Notes: generated from the letters alone by a model not told the origin. A stretch of DNA of 11,531 bases from Alphaproteobacteria bacterium (GCA_020851915.1 JADZBT010000036.1:1-11531), one strand, 5' to 3'; counted from the stretch's first letter, positions 1 through 7,170 are shown. Numbers and translations: made by a program.

Positions 1-1
1 C

Positions 2-265
2 ACCACCGCGAGCGAGGGCCCATCGGAGATCGTCCATGACGGGCAGGATGCGCTGGTCACGCCTATCGGCGATGCGCCCGCGATGGCGAACGCACTCGCA
101 CGGTTGCTGGCGGACGAATCCTACGCCACCCGGCTGGCGCGGCACGGATTCATGGCCGTCGCCACGGAATACAGCATGATGCGCGCCGCAGAACGTATCT
201 CTCGCGCGCTGGAAACCATCGTACAGGGAATACAGAATGACCGTGCCGCACTACGCGTTGCTTGA
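2..265 (+). CDS. Glycosyltransferase family 4 (group 1), C-terminal fragment
   Basis: The frame is open from the left edge of the window, so only the last 87 residues are present. They match the end of the C-terminal (nucleotide-sugar-binding) Rossmann domain of GT-B fold, GT4-type glycosyltransferases. An EGPSEIVHDGQDALVTPIGD stretch corresponds to the usual 'G.PEIV.dG..GlLvp.GD' element. It is followed by the typical terminal helices (ALARLLADES, then a Tyr/Ser/Arg-rich tail). Proteins of this family transfer a sugar from an activated donor to a lipid or glycan acceptor in envelope polysaccharide synthesis; the specific substrate cannot be told from this piece. The ATG at 83 is internal and not the start. 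The gene overlaps the start of ygfZ by 29 nt, so the two are probably co-transcribed. Confidence is high for the family and nil for the substrate. Confidence 0.82.
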   Translation, partial: TTASEGPSEIVHDGQDALVTPIGDAPAMANALARLLADESYATRLARHGFMAVATEYSMMRAAERISRALETIVQGIQNDRAALRVA

Positions 266-1055
266 GCACCGCACCGTACTCCGCATCGCGGGCGAGGATG
301 CGCCGGCGTTCCTGCAAGGGTTGATCACCCACGACATCCACAAGGCGGACGGAATCACGGCCATCTACGCCATGCTGCTTACGCCACAGGGAAAATACCT
401 GCATGATTTTCTGATCGTGAAACACGGTGACGCCTACTGGCTCGACTGCGAACACGCCCGCATCGACGACCTCAAAAAACGCCTGTCGATGTATCGCCTG
501 CGCTCGAAGGTGGTCATTGAAGACAAGGGCGATACGCATGCGGTGTTAGCCATATTCCCCTCCCCCCTACGGGAGGAGGAGATATTCTTTCTTGACCCCC
601 GCCATCCCGCGCTCGGCATGCGCGCCATCGTGGAGAGATCGCATCTCGCGGAACTCACCCGCGACTGGCAGCCGCGCGCATTCGAGGAATACGACCGCGC
701 ACGCATCGCGCTCTGCATCCCGGAAAGTGGCATCGACCTGCTGCCGGAAAAATCCTTCCCGCTCGAGTGCAATCTCGAAGAACTGCGCGGTGTCGACTTC
801 GAAAAGGGATGTTATGTCGGGCAGGAGGTCACCACCCGCACCAAGCGTCGCGGCGTGGTACGCAAAAAGCTCTTTCCCGTGACGGTGGACGGTCCCCTCC
901 CCGCCCCCGGAACCCCGATCATGGCCGACGGCAAAGAGGCGGGATATATCCGCTCCGGGCGCGATGGGCAGGCCATCGCACTATTGCGGCTGGAGGCCGT
1001 GGAAAGCGGTGCGGCGCTGACGGCGGAATCCGCGCGGATACGGATTACTTCTTAG
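237..1055 (+). CDS. ygfZ: YgfZ/GcvT-like folate-binding Fe-S cluster assembly protein
   Basis: The 272-residue protein carries the YgfZ signature KGCYVGQE at residues 190-197, with the conserved Cys192, followed by TRTKRRG. The N-terminal half is GcvT-like (FLQGLITHDI at 25-34, YAMLLTPQGKYLHDF at 44-58), which in this family forms the tetrahydrofolate-binding fold. YgfZ (IBA57 in mitochondria) is a cytosolic protein that supports maturation or repair of certain [4Fe-4S] enzymes. The ATG at 237 is supported by AGGGA at 225-229 with 7 nt spacing; the start lies inside the glycosyltransferase gene. The stop overlaps the end of the convergent dsbD-like gene by 11 nt. One oddity is a GC-rich palindrome at 552-585, encoding about IFPSPLREEEIF in a linker between the two halves, which looks like an in-frame repeat insertion. 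Length and motifs are otherwise normal, so the gene looks intact. Confidence 0.93.
   Translation: MTVPHYALLEHRTVLRIAGEDAPAFLQGLITHDIHKADGITAIYAMLLTPQGKYLHDFLIVKHGDAYWLDCEHARIDDLKKRLSMYRLRSKVVIEDKGDTHAVLAIFPSPLREEEIFFLDPRHPALGMRAIVERSHLAELTRDWQPRAFEEYDRARIALCIPESGIDLLPEKSFPLECNLEELRGVDFEKGCYVGQEVTTRTKRRGVVRKKLFPVTVDGPLPAPGTPIMADGKEAGYIRSGRDGQAIALLRLEAVESGAALTAESARIRITS
552..585. repeat. Palindromic repeat-like element inside ygfZ
   Basis: A 34-bp imperfect palindrome is bounded by ATAT at 552-555 and 582-585. Its inner perfect 6-bp stem is CCTCCC (559-564) with GGGAGG (571-576) around the loop CCCTAC. It encodes a charged proline-containing segment (about residues 106-117 of YgfZ) lying between conserved blocks and keeps the frame. 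Dispersed GC-rich hairpins of this style occur in many proteobacterial genomes and sometimes sit inside genes. Only one copy is visible here, so repeat status is inferred from shape. Confidence 0.45.
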
Positions 1056-3123
1056 CCTTCGCCACCGCGTCCTTCACCGCATCCTTGGTGAGCAGCTCCG
1101 ACAGTGCGATGCCATCCGGCGCATTGGGGCCGAAGATAATATTGAACGGAATACCGTAGCGCCCGTGGCTGTTGAGGAATGCCGTAATAGTAGCATCCGG
1201 CGAGGTCAGGTCGGCTTTCATCAGCACCACGTTATTATCGGCGAATAATGCGCGTACATCCCCGGCATCCAACACCGCAAGCTTGTTGACCTTGCAGGTA
1301 AGACACCAGTCGGCGGTGACATCCACCAGCACCACCTTCCCCTGCGCCACCAGCGGTACGATCTGCATCTCGTCGAAGGGCTGCCATGCCTCATCCACCG
1401 CCTGCGGGGCGATGCCCACCTGCTCCACCCGCGCGGGAACCATGAAGGCAACGAATGCCAGCAGCGCGATGAGTGGCATCAGGATGTGCTTTCGCCCTAA
1501 TCTCGGATGATTTCCGAACAGCCACAGCTTGACGAAGATAGACCCCACCAGCAGCGCCACCAGAATCGCACCCGCCTCGCCTATCTGATGCGATAGCACC
1601 CAGAGCAGCCACAGCGCGGTCGCCGCCAGCAACAGGCCCATGACGTGCTTCACCGTCACCATCCAGTGGCCGGGCTTGGGGAAAAACTTCACCGTGGCGG
1701 GGAACGCCGCCACCAGCAGATAAGGCAGCGCCATGCCGACGCCCATCGCGCAGAAGGTGAGCAGTATCTCCGCCGTCCCCTGCGAGAGCGCGAAGCCGAT
1801 GGCCGTGCCGAGGAATGGCGCGCTGCACGGGGTGGCCAGCAACGTGGCGAACGCCCCGGTGGTGAAATGCCCCGCGAGGCTGTGATCGTCGCCGGATGCG
1901 TTGCTGCCCGAGAGCGCCCCGCCCAGCCACGCGGGCAGACGTATCTCGAAATGCCCCCAGAGATTGCTGGCGAACAGCACGAGGATGATGGCGAGCGCGA
2001 TAAGGAACGTCGGCTCCTGGAACTGGAACCCCCAACCCACCGACATCCCGGCGGCCTTGAGCAGCACCGCCCCGCCCGCCAGCACCATGAAGGAAAATAC
2101 GATGCCCGCCGCCGAGGCAAGGAACCCGCGCCGCACCACGGCGGAGGCGCTCGTCCCGTGCTTGACGACGCTCAGCACTTTCAGCGACAGCACCGGCAGC
2201 ACGCAGGGCATGACGTTGAGTATCAACCCGCCCAGCAGCGCGAACAGCAGGACCAGCGCGACCGGCAACGGCGGCGCGGCAGGCAACGCCCCCAGCGGCA
2301 GCGTCGCCTCCACCGCATGCTCGCCATCGGTAAGCGTGAATTTCAGCGGCCCCGTGGGTTGCTCGCCTTTGCTATCCGGCTGATAGGCGAAACGGAAAGT
2401 TGCCGTCTTTCCGCCATTGGTAAGGCTCACTTCGGGCTTGGGATAGCGACAGCAATGCACGTCCTCTTCCACGAACAGGTCGGGCTGGGCAAACTCATGT
2501 TCGGCCTGCGCCACCACCTCCAGCGTTTCCGGCCCGACCCGCGCCATCGAGATACTCATCCCCGCACCGCCATTGGCTTCGGGCACACGCGCCTGCGCGA
2601 GGGAAACGATCCCGGCATCGGCGCTGTCCGGCACATAATCCGCAGGAACGGTCAGCGTCAGCCGGTCGTTGTAGGCGATGCAAATGTCGCTACAGACCAC
2701 ATAATTCACCGCAAGATCGAGCGTGGTTTCCTGCGCGGCATCGGCCAGCGTCACGCGCAACGGGAACGCGACCGCGCCCTCATATCCAAACGATTCCAGC
2801 GGCGCTCCGCCTTCCGGCGGCACTTCCAGCAGTCGTGTGGGCGCGGGGAACAGCAACTCGACACTCCCGACATTGCGCGAAGCACTGCTATCCACCGTAA
2901 CCGGCATACCGGCATCGCCGGGGTTGCGCCAGTAGGTGTGCCATCCCGGCGCGAGCTCGAACTGCAACGTGGCATCCAGTACGTTTTTGCCATCGGCGCG
3001 TTCACCGGTGACCAGCCGCAACCGTGCGCTCTCCTGCTCCGCCCAGCCACTACTGGCGGCATGCGATTCCCCGGCGCACACGGCCCAGAGCAGCGGCAGT
3101 AACAAGCATATCCTGCGGATCAT
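1045..3123 (-). CDS. Thiol:disulfide interchange protein, ScsB/DsbD family
   Basis: This 692-residue inner-membrane protein carries electrons from cytosolic thioredoxin to periplasmic thiol proteins. Residues 1-23 form a signal peptide ending near SHA-AS. Residues 25-280 form a periplasmic DsbD-alpha/ScsB-like domain with Cys144 and Cys148 (VVCSDICI) and a vicinal Cys224-Cys225. Residues 283-562 form the multi-helix CcdA/DsbD membrane domain with its redox pair, Cys307 (NVMPCVLP) and Cys433 (LATPCSAPF). Residues 583-692 form a thioredoxin-like domain with CLTC at 607-610 and the cis-Pro loop YGIPF at 657-661. The start at 3123 is chosen because it begins the signal peptide and has GAGAGG at 3130-3135 in front; the frame stays open upstream, but that stretch only shadows yqgE. 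The large N-terminal domain and VVCSDIC motif resemble ScsB-type proteins more than E. coli DsbD. Targets are unknown; cytochrome c or oxidase copper-site thiols are inference only. Confidence 0.92.
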   Translation of the reverse strand: MIRRICLLLPLLWAVCAGESHAASSGWAEQESARLRLVTGERADGKNVLDATLQFELAPGWHTYWRNPGDAGMPVTVDSSASRNVGSVELLFPAPTRLLEVPPEGGAPLESFGYEGAVAFPLRVTLADAAQETTLDLAVNYVVCSDICIAYNDRLTLTVPADYVPDSADAGIVSLAQARVPEANGGAGMSISMARVGPETLEVVAQAEHEFAQPDLFVEEDVHCCRYPKPEVSLTNGGKTATFRFAYQPDSKGEQPTGPLKFTLTDGEHAVEATLPLGALPAAPPLPVALVLLFALLGGLILNVMPCVLPVLSLKVLSVVKHGTSASAVVRRGFLASAAGIVFSFMVLAGGAVLLKAAGMSVGWGFQFQEPTFLIALAIILVLFASNLWGHFEIRLPAWLGGALSGSNASGDDHSLAGHFTTGAFATLLATPCSAPFLGTAIGFALSQGTAEILLTFCAMGVGMALPYLLVAAFPATVKFFPKPGHWMVTVKHVMGLLLAATALWLLWVLSHQIGEAGAILVALLVGSIFVKLWLFGNHPRLGRKHILMPLIALLAFVAFMVPARVEQVGIAPQAVDEAWQPFDEMQIVPLVAQGKVVLVDVTADWCLTCKVNKLAVLDAGDVRALFADNNVVLMKADLTSPDATITAFLNSHGRYGIPFNIIFGPNAPDGIALSELLTKDAVKDAVAKAKK

Positions 3124-3129
3124 TGCATT

Positions 3130-3135
3130 CCTCTC
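3130..3135 (-). promoter_or_regulatory. Ribosome binding site deciding the dsbD-like start
   Basis: On the minus strand GAGAGG lies 6 nt before the ATG at 3123. No comparable site precedes the in-frame methionines further upstream, which would also require translating antisense to yqgE. This supports the shorter start, which also exposes the signal peptide at the N-terminus. Confidence 0.6.
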
Positions 3136-3144
3136 GTAATATGC

Positions 3145-3174
3145 ATTATAGTGTAGTGCATGAAACCCGGTAAA
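3145..3174 (-). promoter_or_regulatory. Candidate sigma70-type promoter for the dsbD-like gene
   Basis: On the minus strand a perfect TATAAT -10 box (3145-3150) follows a weak -35-like TTTACC (3169-3174) at 18 nt spacing. The predicted transcription start near 3138 leaves a leader of about 15 nt that includes the ribosome binding site. The -35 lies within the first codons of the divergent yqgE. The prediction rests on sequence match alone. Confidence 0.42.
3147..3152 (+). promoter_or_regulatory. Candidate -10 box for yqgE, overlapping the opposing -10 box
   Basis: TATAGT (5 of 6 bases match the -10 consensus) lies 7 nt before the yqgE ATG. The best -35 candidate is TTGCAT at 3123-3128 (18 nt spacing, only 3 of 6 matches). 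If used, transcription would begin at or next to the ATG. The hexamer overlaps the opposing TATAAT, so the two promoters could not be occupied together. Confidence 0.3.
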
Positions 3175-3738
3175 CTCAAGCCCGGATACTTGGAGAAACA
3201 GTTGCTGGTGGCGACGCCCGCGCTGACGGGGTCGTGTTTCTCCAAATCGGTGATCTATGTCTGCGTGCATAACGACGAAGGCGCGATGGGCATCATCCTC
3301 AACCAGCCGCTCAAGAACGTCGCCGCGCCGCATATCTTCGAACAACTGCACATCAAGGCCAGAAGCGCCGACGCCATCCGCCTGCCGGTGCATTTCGGCG
3401 GCCCAGTGGATCCGGCGCGCGGCTTCGTGCTGCATTCGCCGGATTATCACCAGACCGATACGGTGGAGCTGGAGGAATATTTCTCCCTCACCTCGAACGT
3501 CGCCATCCTGCGCGACATCGCCAAGGGGCACGGCCCCAGCAAATGCGTACTCGCACTGGGCTACGCCGGATGGGAAGCCGGACAACTCGAAGCCGAGGTC
3601 GAGCAGAATAGCTGGATCTCCGTATCGCCCGCAGAAACGCTATTGTTCGACGAAGACAACGACAGCAAATGGACCCGCGCCGCCGCGCTTCTTGGATTTG
3701 ATATTCTGAAGCTATCGGGAAATGCGGGGCATGCGTAG
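3160..3738 (+). CDS. yqgE: YqgE/AlgH family protein (UPF0301)
   Basis: The 192-residue protein has the whole UPF0301 pattern: LLVATPAL (15-22), SVIYVCVHNDEGAMGIILNQPL (30-51), VHFGGPVDPARGFVLHS (77-93) and LGYAGWEAGQLEAEV (133-147), then an N.SW motif. The family is a single-domain soluble alpha/beta protein that is widespread in proteobacteria. Some members (AlgH) affect alginate or regulatory phenotypes, but the biochemical function is not settled. Length is normal. The ATG at 3160 has no recognisable Shine-Dalgarno sequence in front (GTGTAGTGC), and a -10-like box ends 7 nt upstream, so a leaderless message is possible. A later in-frame TTG at codon 11 (YLEKQ) would lose the lysine-rich N-terminus but keep all conserved blocks, so the exact start is less sure than the identity. 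It is divergent from the dsbD-like gene and convergent with the M16 peptidase gene. Confidence 0.93.
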   Translation: MKPGKLKPGYLEKQLLVATPALTGSCFSKSVIYVCVHNDEGAMGIILNQPLKNVAAPHIFEQLHIKARSADAIRLPVHFGGPVDPARGFVLHSPDYHQTDTVELEEYFSLTSNVAILRDIAKGHGPSKCVLALGYAGWEAGQLEAEVEQNSWISVSPAETLLFDEDNDSKWTRAAALLGFDILKLSGNAGHA

Positions 3739-3740
3739 AA

Positions 3741-3797
3741 GGTAATTCGTAACTGGTGATTCGTTATTCGAATTACGAAATACGAATTACCAATTAC
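3741..3797. repeat. AT-rich imperfect palindrome over the yqgE / M16 peptidase junction
   Basis: The spacer between the two convergent genes is almost entirely one palindrome centred on TTCGAA (3767-3772). Arms of 28 bases (3742-3769 against 3770-3797) match at most positions. In a second register GGTAATTCGTA (3741-3751) is perfectly repeated inverted at 3781-3791. Internally it is built from repeats of a GTAATTCG-like unit. Its right end supplies the TAA stop (3794-3796) of the peptidase gene. It may fold in transcripts from both sides and serve as a weak bidirectional terminator, but it lacks a GC-rich stem with a U-tract. It contrasts sharply in base composition with the flanking GC-rich genes. 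Confidence 0.65.
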
Positions 3798-5062
3798 TGA
3801 GCCAGCCCCTCCAGCGCCCCCTGCGCCTTTTCTAGTTCCTCCACGGGGCCGACAGCGGCCAGTGTCGGTGTACCGGCGCGGAGCAGCTTGTCCATTACGC
3901 GGTGGATGTCTTCGAGGGTTACGGCGTCGATGCGGCCCATCACTTCCGGCGTGGGCAGGTAGCGGCCATAGGTCAGCAGGTGACGGCCCAGTATCTCGGC
4001 CTGCGAGGAGGTGCTTTCCTCGGTCATCAGCATCCCGGCCTTCAACTGGTTGCGCGCGCGCTCCAGCATCTCTTCGTCGATGTTCCGGGCAAAATGGCGC
4101 GCTTCGTCGCACAGTACCTCAAGCAGTTCCGGGGCCTGTTCCGCAGAGGTCGCGGCATAGATGCTGAGAACGCCCGTGTCGGTATAGGCGTTGGCGTAGC
4201 TATAGACGCTGTAGGCCAGCCCGCGCTTCTCGCGCACTTCCTGAAACAGACGCGACGACATACCGCCGCCCATCGCCATGGAGAGCAGTTGCAGGGTGCG
4301 GTAATCCTCATCGAGAGTGGACAGACCGTTGAGCCCCAGCACCAGATGCGCCTGCTCGAAATCGCGTTCCTTGAAATAGCGCCCGCCGGTATAGCGCGCC
4401 GCGTCTTTTGGCGCGGCCGCACCGGCGGGGAGCGATGCGAATGATTTTTCCGCCAGCGCGATCAGTTCCGCGTGATCCACGTTCCCGGTGGCAGCCAGCA
4501 CCATGTTGCCGCCGTGGTAATGCGATTCCACGTAGCGGCACAGATCATCGCGTGTGAAGGACGATACCCGCTCCGGCGTGCCCAAGATGGAGCGCCCGAT
4601 GGGCTGTTCGGCATAGGCCGTCTCGGAGAAATAATCATAGACCAGTTCATCCGGCGCGTCGTTATACATGGCGATCTCTTGCAGCACCACGCCCTGCTCG
4701 CGCGCCAGTTCTTCCTTGTCGAATACCGAATGGGTGAGGATGTCGCCCAGAATATCCGCTGCCAGCGTCAGGTCGCGCTTCAGCACCTTGGCGTAATAGA
4801 CGGTATGCTCCATCGAGGTATAGGCATTGAAATTGCCGCCGATGGCGTCGAACTCCACCGCGATGTCGCGGGCGGAACGGCGCGTGGTTCCCTTGAACGC
4901 CATATGCTCCAGCATGTGCGAGATACCGTGGTTCTTCTCGTCCTCATAGCGCGCGCCGACATCCACCCAGCAGCTGATGGACACCGTCTCCGCCCATGGC
5001 ATACGGAGCGTGGCGACACGCAGGCCGTTGCCGAGCTGGGTTACGAGCGGTTCATCCATCAT
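3794..5062 (-). CDS. M16 family zinc metallopeptidase (mitochondrial processing peptidase beta-like)
   Basis: The 422-residue protein has the inverted zinc motif HMLEH at residues 49-53 in GISHMLEHMAFKGT, with the third zinc ligand most likely Glu129 in VLQEIAMYND. The second M16 domain follows with FEQAHLVLG (235-243), the glycine-rich GGGMSSRLFQEVREKRGLAYSVYS (265-288) and the usual C-terminal helices. No signal peptide is evident, so a cytosolic location is expected. The family cleaves peptides and includes the bacterial relatives of the mitochondrial presequence protease; the natural substrate here is unknown. The start at 5062 is chosen because its ATGA overlaps the thrC stop, the usual sign of coupled translation; a second ATG follows directly at 5059. 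The stop codon lies inside the palindrome at 3741-3797. It is the last gene of the operon seen here. Confidence 0.93.
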   Translation of the reverse strand: MMDEPLVTQLGNGLRVATLRMPWAETVSISCWVDVGARYEDEKNHGISHMLEHMAFKGTTRRSARDIAVEFDAIGGNFNAYTSMEHTVYYAKVLKRDLTLAADILGDILTHSVFDKEELAREQGVVLQEIAMYNDAPDELVYDYFSETAYAEQPIGRSILGTPERVSSFTRDDLCRYVESHYHGGNMVLAATGNVDHAELIALAEKSFASLPAGAAAPKDAARYTGGRYFKERDFEQAHLVLGLNGLSTLDEDYRTLQLLSMAMGGGMSSRLFQEVREKRGLAYSVYSYANAYTDTGVLSIYAATSAEQAPELLEVLCDEARHFARNIDEEMLERARNQLKAGMLMTEESTSSQAEILGRHLLTYGRYLPTPEVMGRIDAVTLEDIHRVMDKLLRAGTPTLAAVGPVEELEKAQGALEGLAQ

Positions 5063-6447
5063 GTCGCTTTGCTTTCAATATAGTTTTCTATGGCCGCGAG
5101 ATCGGCGGGCAACGTATCACAGCGCTCCGTACGGGAGCTGATGTCCTTCATATGGTCCGGCAATTCCGGCGACACTCCCGCCGCTTCGCGCACGGCTTCC
5201 GGGAACTTGGCCGGATGCGCGGTGGCGAGATACACGATCGGCTCTCCCTTCTCCTGCAGCGCGCGCCCTACGCCGACGCCCACCGCCGAATGCGGGTCGA
5301 GCAACATGCCGGTGTCATGGTACACGTCACCGATGACCTTACGGATGCCGTCCTCCTGCACGCGCCCCGCCGCGAATGTCTTACGCGCTTCCGCCAGCAT
5401 CGCGGGCGATACGGAGAATGTCCCGCTGCGCGCGAACTCCTCCATGCGCTTCACCACCTCCGCGCCGTCGCGGCCGCAGAGGTCGAACAGCAGGCGCTCG
5501 AAATTGCTCGACACCTGTATGTCGATGCTGGGCGCGATGGTGGGCACGACCTTCGCCGCCCGGTATTCGCCGGACTCGAAGAAGCGCGCGAGGATGTCGT
5601 TGCGCCCAGTGGCCACGATGAGCCTACGGATGGGCAGCCCCATACGCATCGCCACATAACCCGCATAAATATCGCCGAAATTCCCTGTCGGCACGGCGAA
5701 GCTGACCTTGCGCTCCGGCGCACCCAGTGCCACCGCAGCGGTGAAGTAATACACCACCTGCGCCATGATGCGCGCCCAGTTGATGGAATTCACGGCGGCT
5801 AATTTATGCGTATCGCGGAACGCTGCGTCATTGAACATAGCCTTCACCAGTGCCTGGCAATCGTCGAAGGTTCCTTCCACGGCGATGTTATGGATGTTAT
5901 CGGCCAGCACAGTGGTCATCTGGCGGCGCTGGATGTCGCTCACCCTCCCCTGCGGGTGCAGGATGAATACGCGCATATTGTCGCGTCCCATGCACCCGGC
6001 GATCGCCGCCGAACCCGTATCGCCGGAGGTCGCCCCCACGATGGTCACGCGCTCCTTGCGGCGCGCCAGCGCATGGTCGAGCAGCCGCCCCAGCAGTTGC
6101 AGCGCGAAGTCCTTGAACGCAAGCGTCGGGCCGTGGAACAGTTCCAGCACCCATTCATGGTCGGAAATTTTTACCAGCGGCGCGATGTCGGGATGACGGA
6201 ACCCTGCATAGGCTTCTTCGATCATCCCGCGCAGCGCGTCCTCCGGGATGGCGTCGCCAATGAACGGCGCCATCACGCGATAGGCGACCTCGGTGTAGGA
6301 AAGCACCGCGAAATTCTTGATCTCCTGTTCAGAAAAATGCGGCCAGCTCTCAGGCACATACAGACCGCCGTCGCGGGCAAGACCTGCGAGCAAGACGTCT
6401 TCGAATGCCAGTACCGGTGCGGTACCGCGCGTGCTGATGTATCTCAT
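5059..6447 (-). CDS. thrC: Threonine synthase
   Basis: The 462-residue PLP enzyme converts O-phospho-L-homoserine to L-threonine, the last step of threonine synthesis, in the cytosol. It starts with the family's MRYISTRG N-terminus and shows DGGLYVPE (26-33), the PLP-lysine block FHGPTLAFKDFALQLLG with Lys112, the cofactor phosphate-binding loop GATSGDTGSAA (138-148), HPQGRVSDIQRRQM, and AVNSINWARIMAQVVYY. The length fits the long threonine synthase class found in E. coli, fungi and proteobacteria. The gene lies 6 nt downstream of the SURF1 stop, and its TGA overlaps the ATG of the M16 peptidase. No strong ribosome binding site precedes the ATG, so translation may depend on ribosomes arriving from SURF1. 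It is metabolically unrelated to the oxidase genes, but this placement is common in alphaproteobacteria. Confidence 0.96.
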   Translation of the reverse strand: MRYISTRGTAPVLAFEDVLLAGLARDGGLYVPESWPHFSEQEIKNFAVLSYTEVAYRVMAPFIGDAIPEDALRGMIEEAYAGFRHPDIAPLVKISDHEWVLELFHGPTLAFKDFALQLLGRLLDHALARRKERVTIVGATSGDTGSAAIAGCMGRDNMRVFILHPQGRVSDIQRRQMTTVLADNIHNIAVEGTFDDCQALVKAMFNDAAFRDTHKLAAVNSINWARIMAQVVYYFTAAVALGAPERKVSFAVPTGNFGDIYAGYVAMRMGLPIRRLIVATGRNDILARFFESGEYRAAKVVPTIAPSIDIQVSSNFERLLFDLCGRDGAEVVKRMEEFARSGTFSVSPAMLAEARKTFAAGRVQEDGIRKVIGDVYHDTGMLLDPHSAVGVGVGRALQEKGEPIVYLATAHPAKFPEAVREAAGVSPELPDHMKDISSRTERCDTLPADLAAIENYIESKAT

Positions 6448-6453
6448 GGCGGA

Positions 6454-7170
6454 TTAAGCCTGATGTTCGCGTTTCAGGGAGAAAATCACATACATGACCG
6501 CCCCCACAAGCGCAAGGCCAAACCATGTGAGGGCATAGCCCATATGGTCGTTACGCAGGCGGAACTCCTCGCCCACGGGAATAGGCAAACCGCCGGTTGG
6601 CGGGGTTCCGACAAGGGAAACCACAACCGGGGGTAGATTTATCCCGGCATATTCTCCCGCCTGCGCGGTGTCCTCCTTGAACCAGACGTTCTTGTCGGGG
6701 GCGTTCTCAGGGGTAAAATAATTACCCTTCAAAGGCTTGCGTATCACCCCTTCCAGCGTGACCACCCCCTCCACCTGCCCTTCCGGGCGGGTCGCGGGGT
6801 CATATTTATCGCGCGGCACGAATCCACGGTTGACCAGCACCGCCCGGCCATCATTCAGGACAAAGGGGGTCAGGATGTTGTAGCCATTCGCCATATGGTG
6901 GGCACGCGCCGCAAAATGCATCTCCTTGTCGTGCATGAAATGGCCGGAGATGCTCGTCTTGGTAAACTCCAGCTCCTCGGGCCGGGAGAGGTCCTGCGGC
7001 AGCACGATGGGCGCGCCGTGGATATGCGCCTCCACCCGGGCGATGAGGGCTTCCTTCTGCTCCAGACGGTCGAGCTGCCAGAAGCCCAGCGACAGCAGCA
7101 GGACGATGGACGCCGCCATGAACAGCGTCGGCCAGAGCTCGGGCTTGAAGCGGTATTCAGCGAGGTTCAT
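6454..7170 (-). CDS. SURF1 family cytochrome c oxidase assembly protein
   Basis: The 238-residue protein has the SURF1 layout: an N-terminal membrane helix (about 14-31) running into GFWQLDRLEQKEAL, a periplasmic domain with YNILTPF, VLVNRGFVPRDKY and EGVIRKP blocks, and a second helix in the C-terminal signature NDHMGYALTWFGLA (207-220). SURF1 helps insert heme a or a3 into Cox1 during assembly of aa3 oxidase. The start at 7170 is preferred because AGGA stands 6 nt in front of it; an in-frame ATG at 7188 would add six residues but lacks a binding site. Its start overlaps the end of the DUF983 gene by 14 nt, and thrC follows after 6 nt. It appears complete. Confidence 0.95.
   Translation of the reverse strand: MNLAEYRFKPELWPTLFMAASIVLLLSLGFWQLDRLEQKEALIARVEAHIHGAPIVLPQDLSRPEELEFTKTSISGHFMHDKEMHFAARAHHMANGYNILTPFVLNDGRAVLVNRGFVPRDKYDPATRPEGQVEGVVTLEGVIRKPLKGNYFTPENAPDKNVWFKEDTAQAGEYAGINLPPVVVSLVGTPPTGGLPIPVGEEFRLRNDHMGYALTWFGLALVGAVMYVIFSLKREHQA

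Noticed and set aside
1645..3102. 485-codon open frame on the plus strand opposite the dsbD-like gene
   Set aside because: The translation is dominated by Arg, His, Gln and Gly with no recognisable domain; it is the antisense shadow of a well-supported gene in high-GC DNA.
3124..3585. N-terminal extension of the dsbD-like frame up to 3585
   Set aside because: The stretch is antisense to yqgE; a signal peptide and ribosome binding site mark the true start at 3123.
3741..3797. Classical rho-independent terminator between yqgE and the M16 peptidase gene
   Set aside because: The stem is AT-rich and imperfect and no T-run follows it, so it was recorded as a repeat rather than a terminator.
3561..4112. 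183-codon minus-strand frame over the palindrome
   Set aside because: It is out of frame with the M16 peptidase and crosses yqgE antisense; its repetitive SYFVIRITNHQLRITF stretch is only the translated palindrome.
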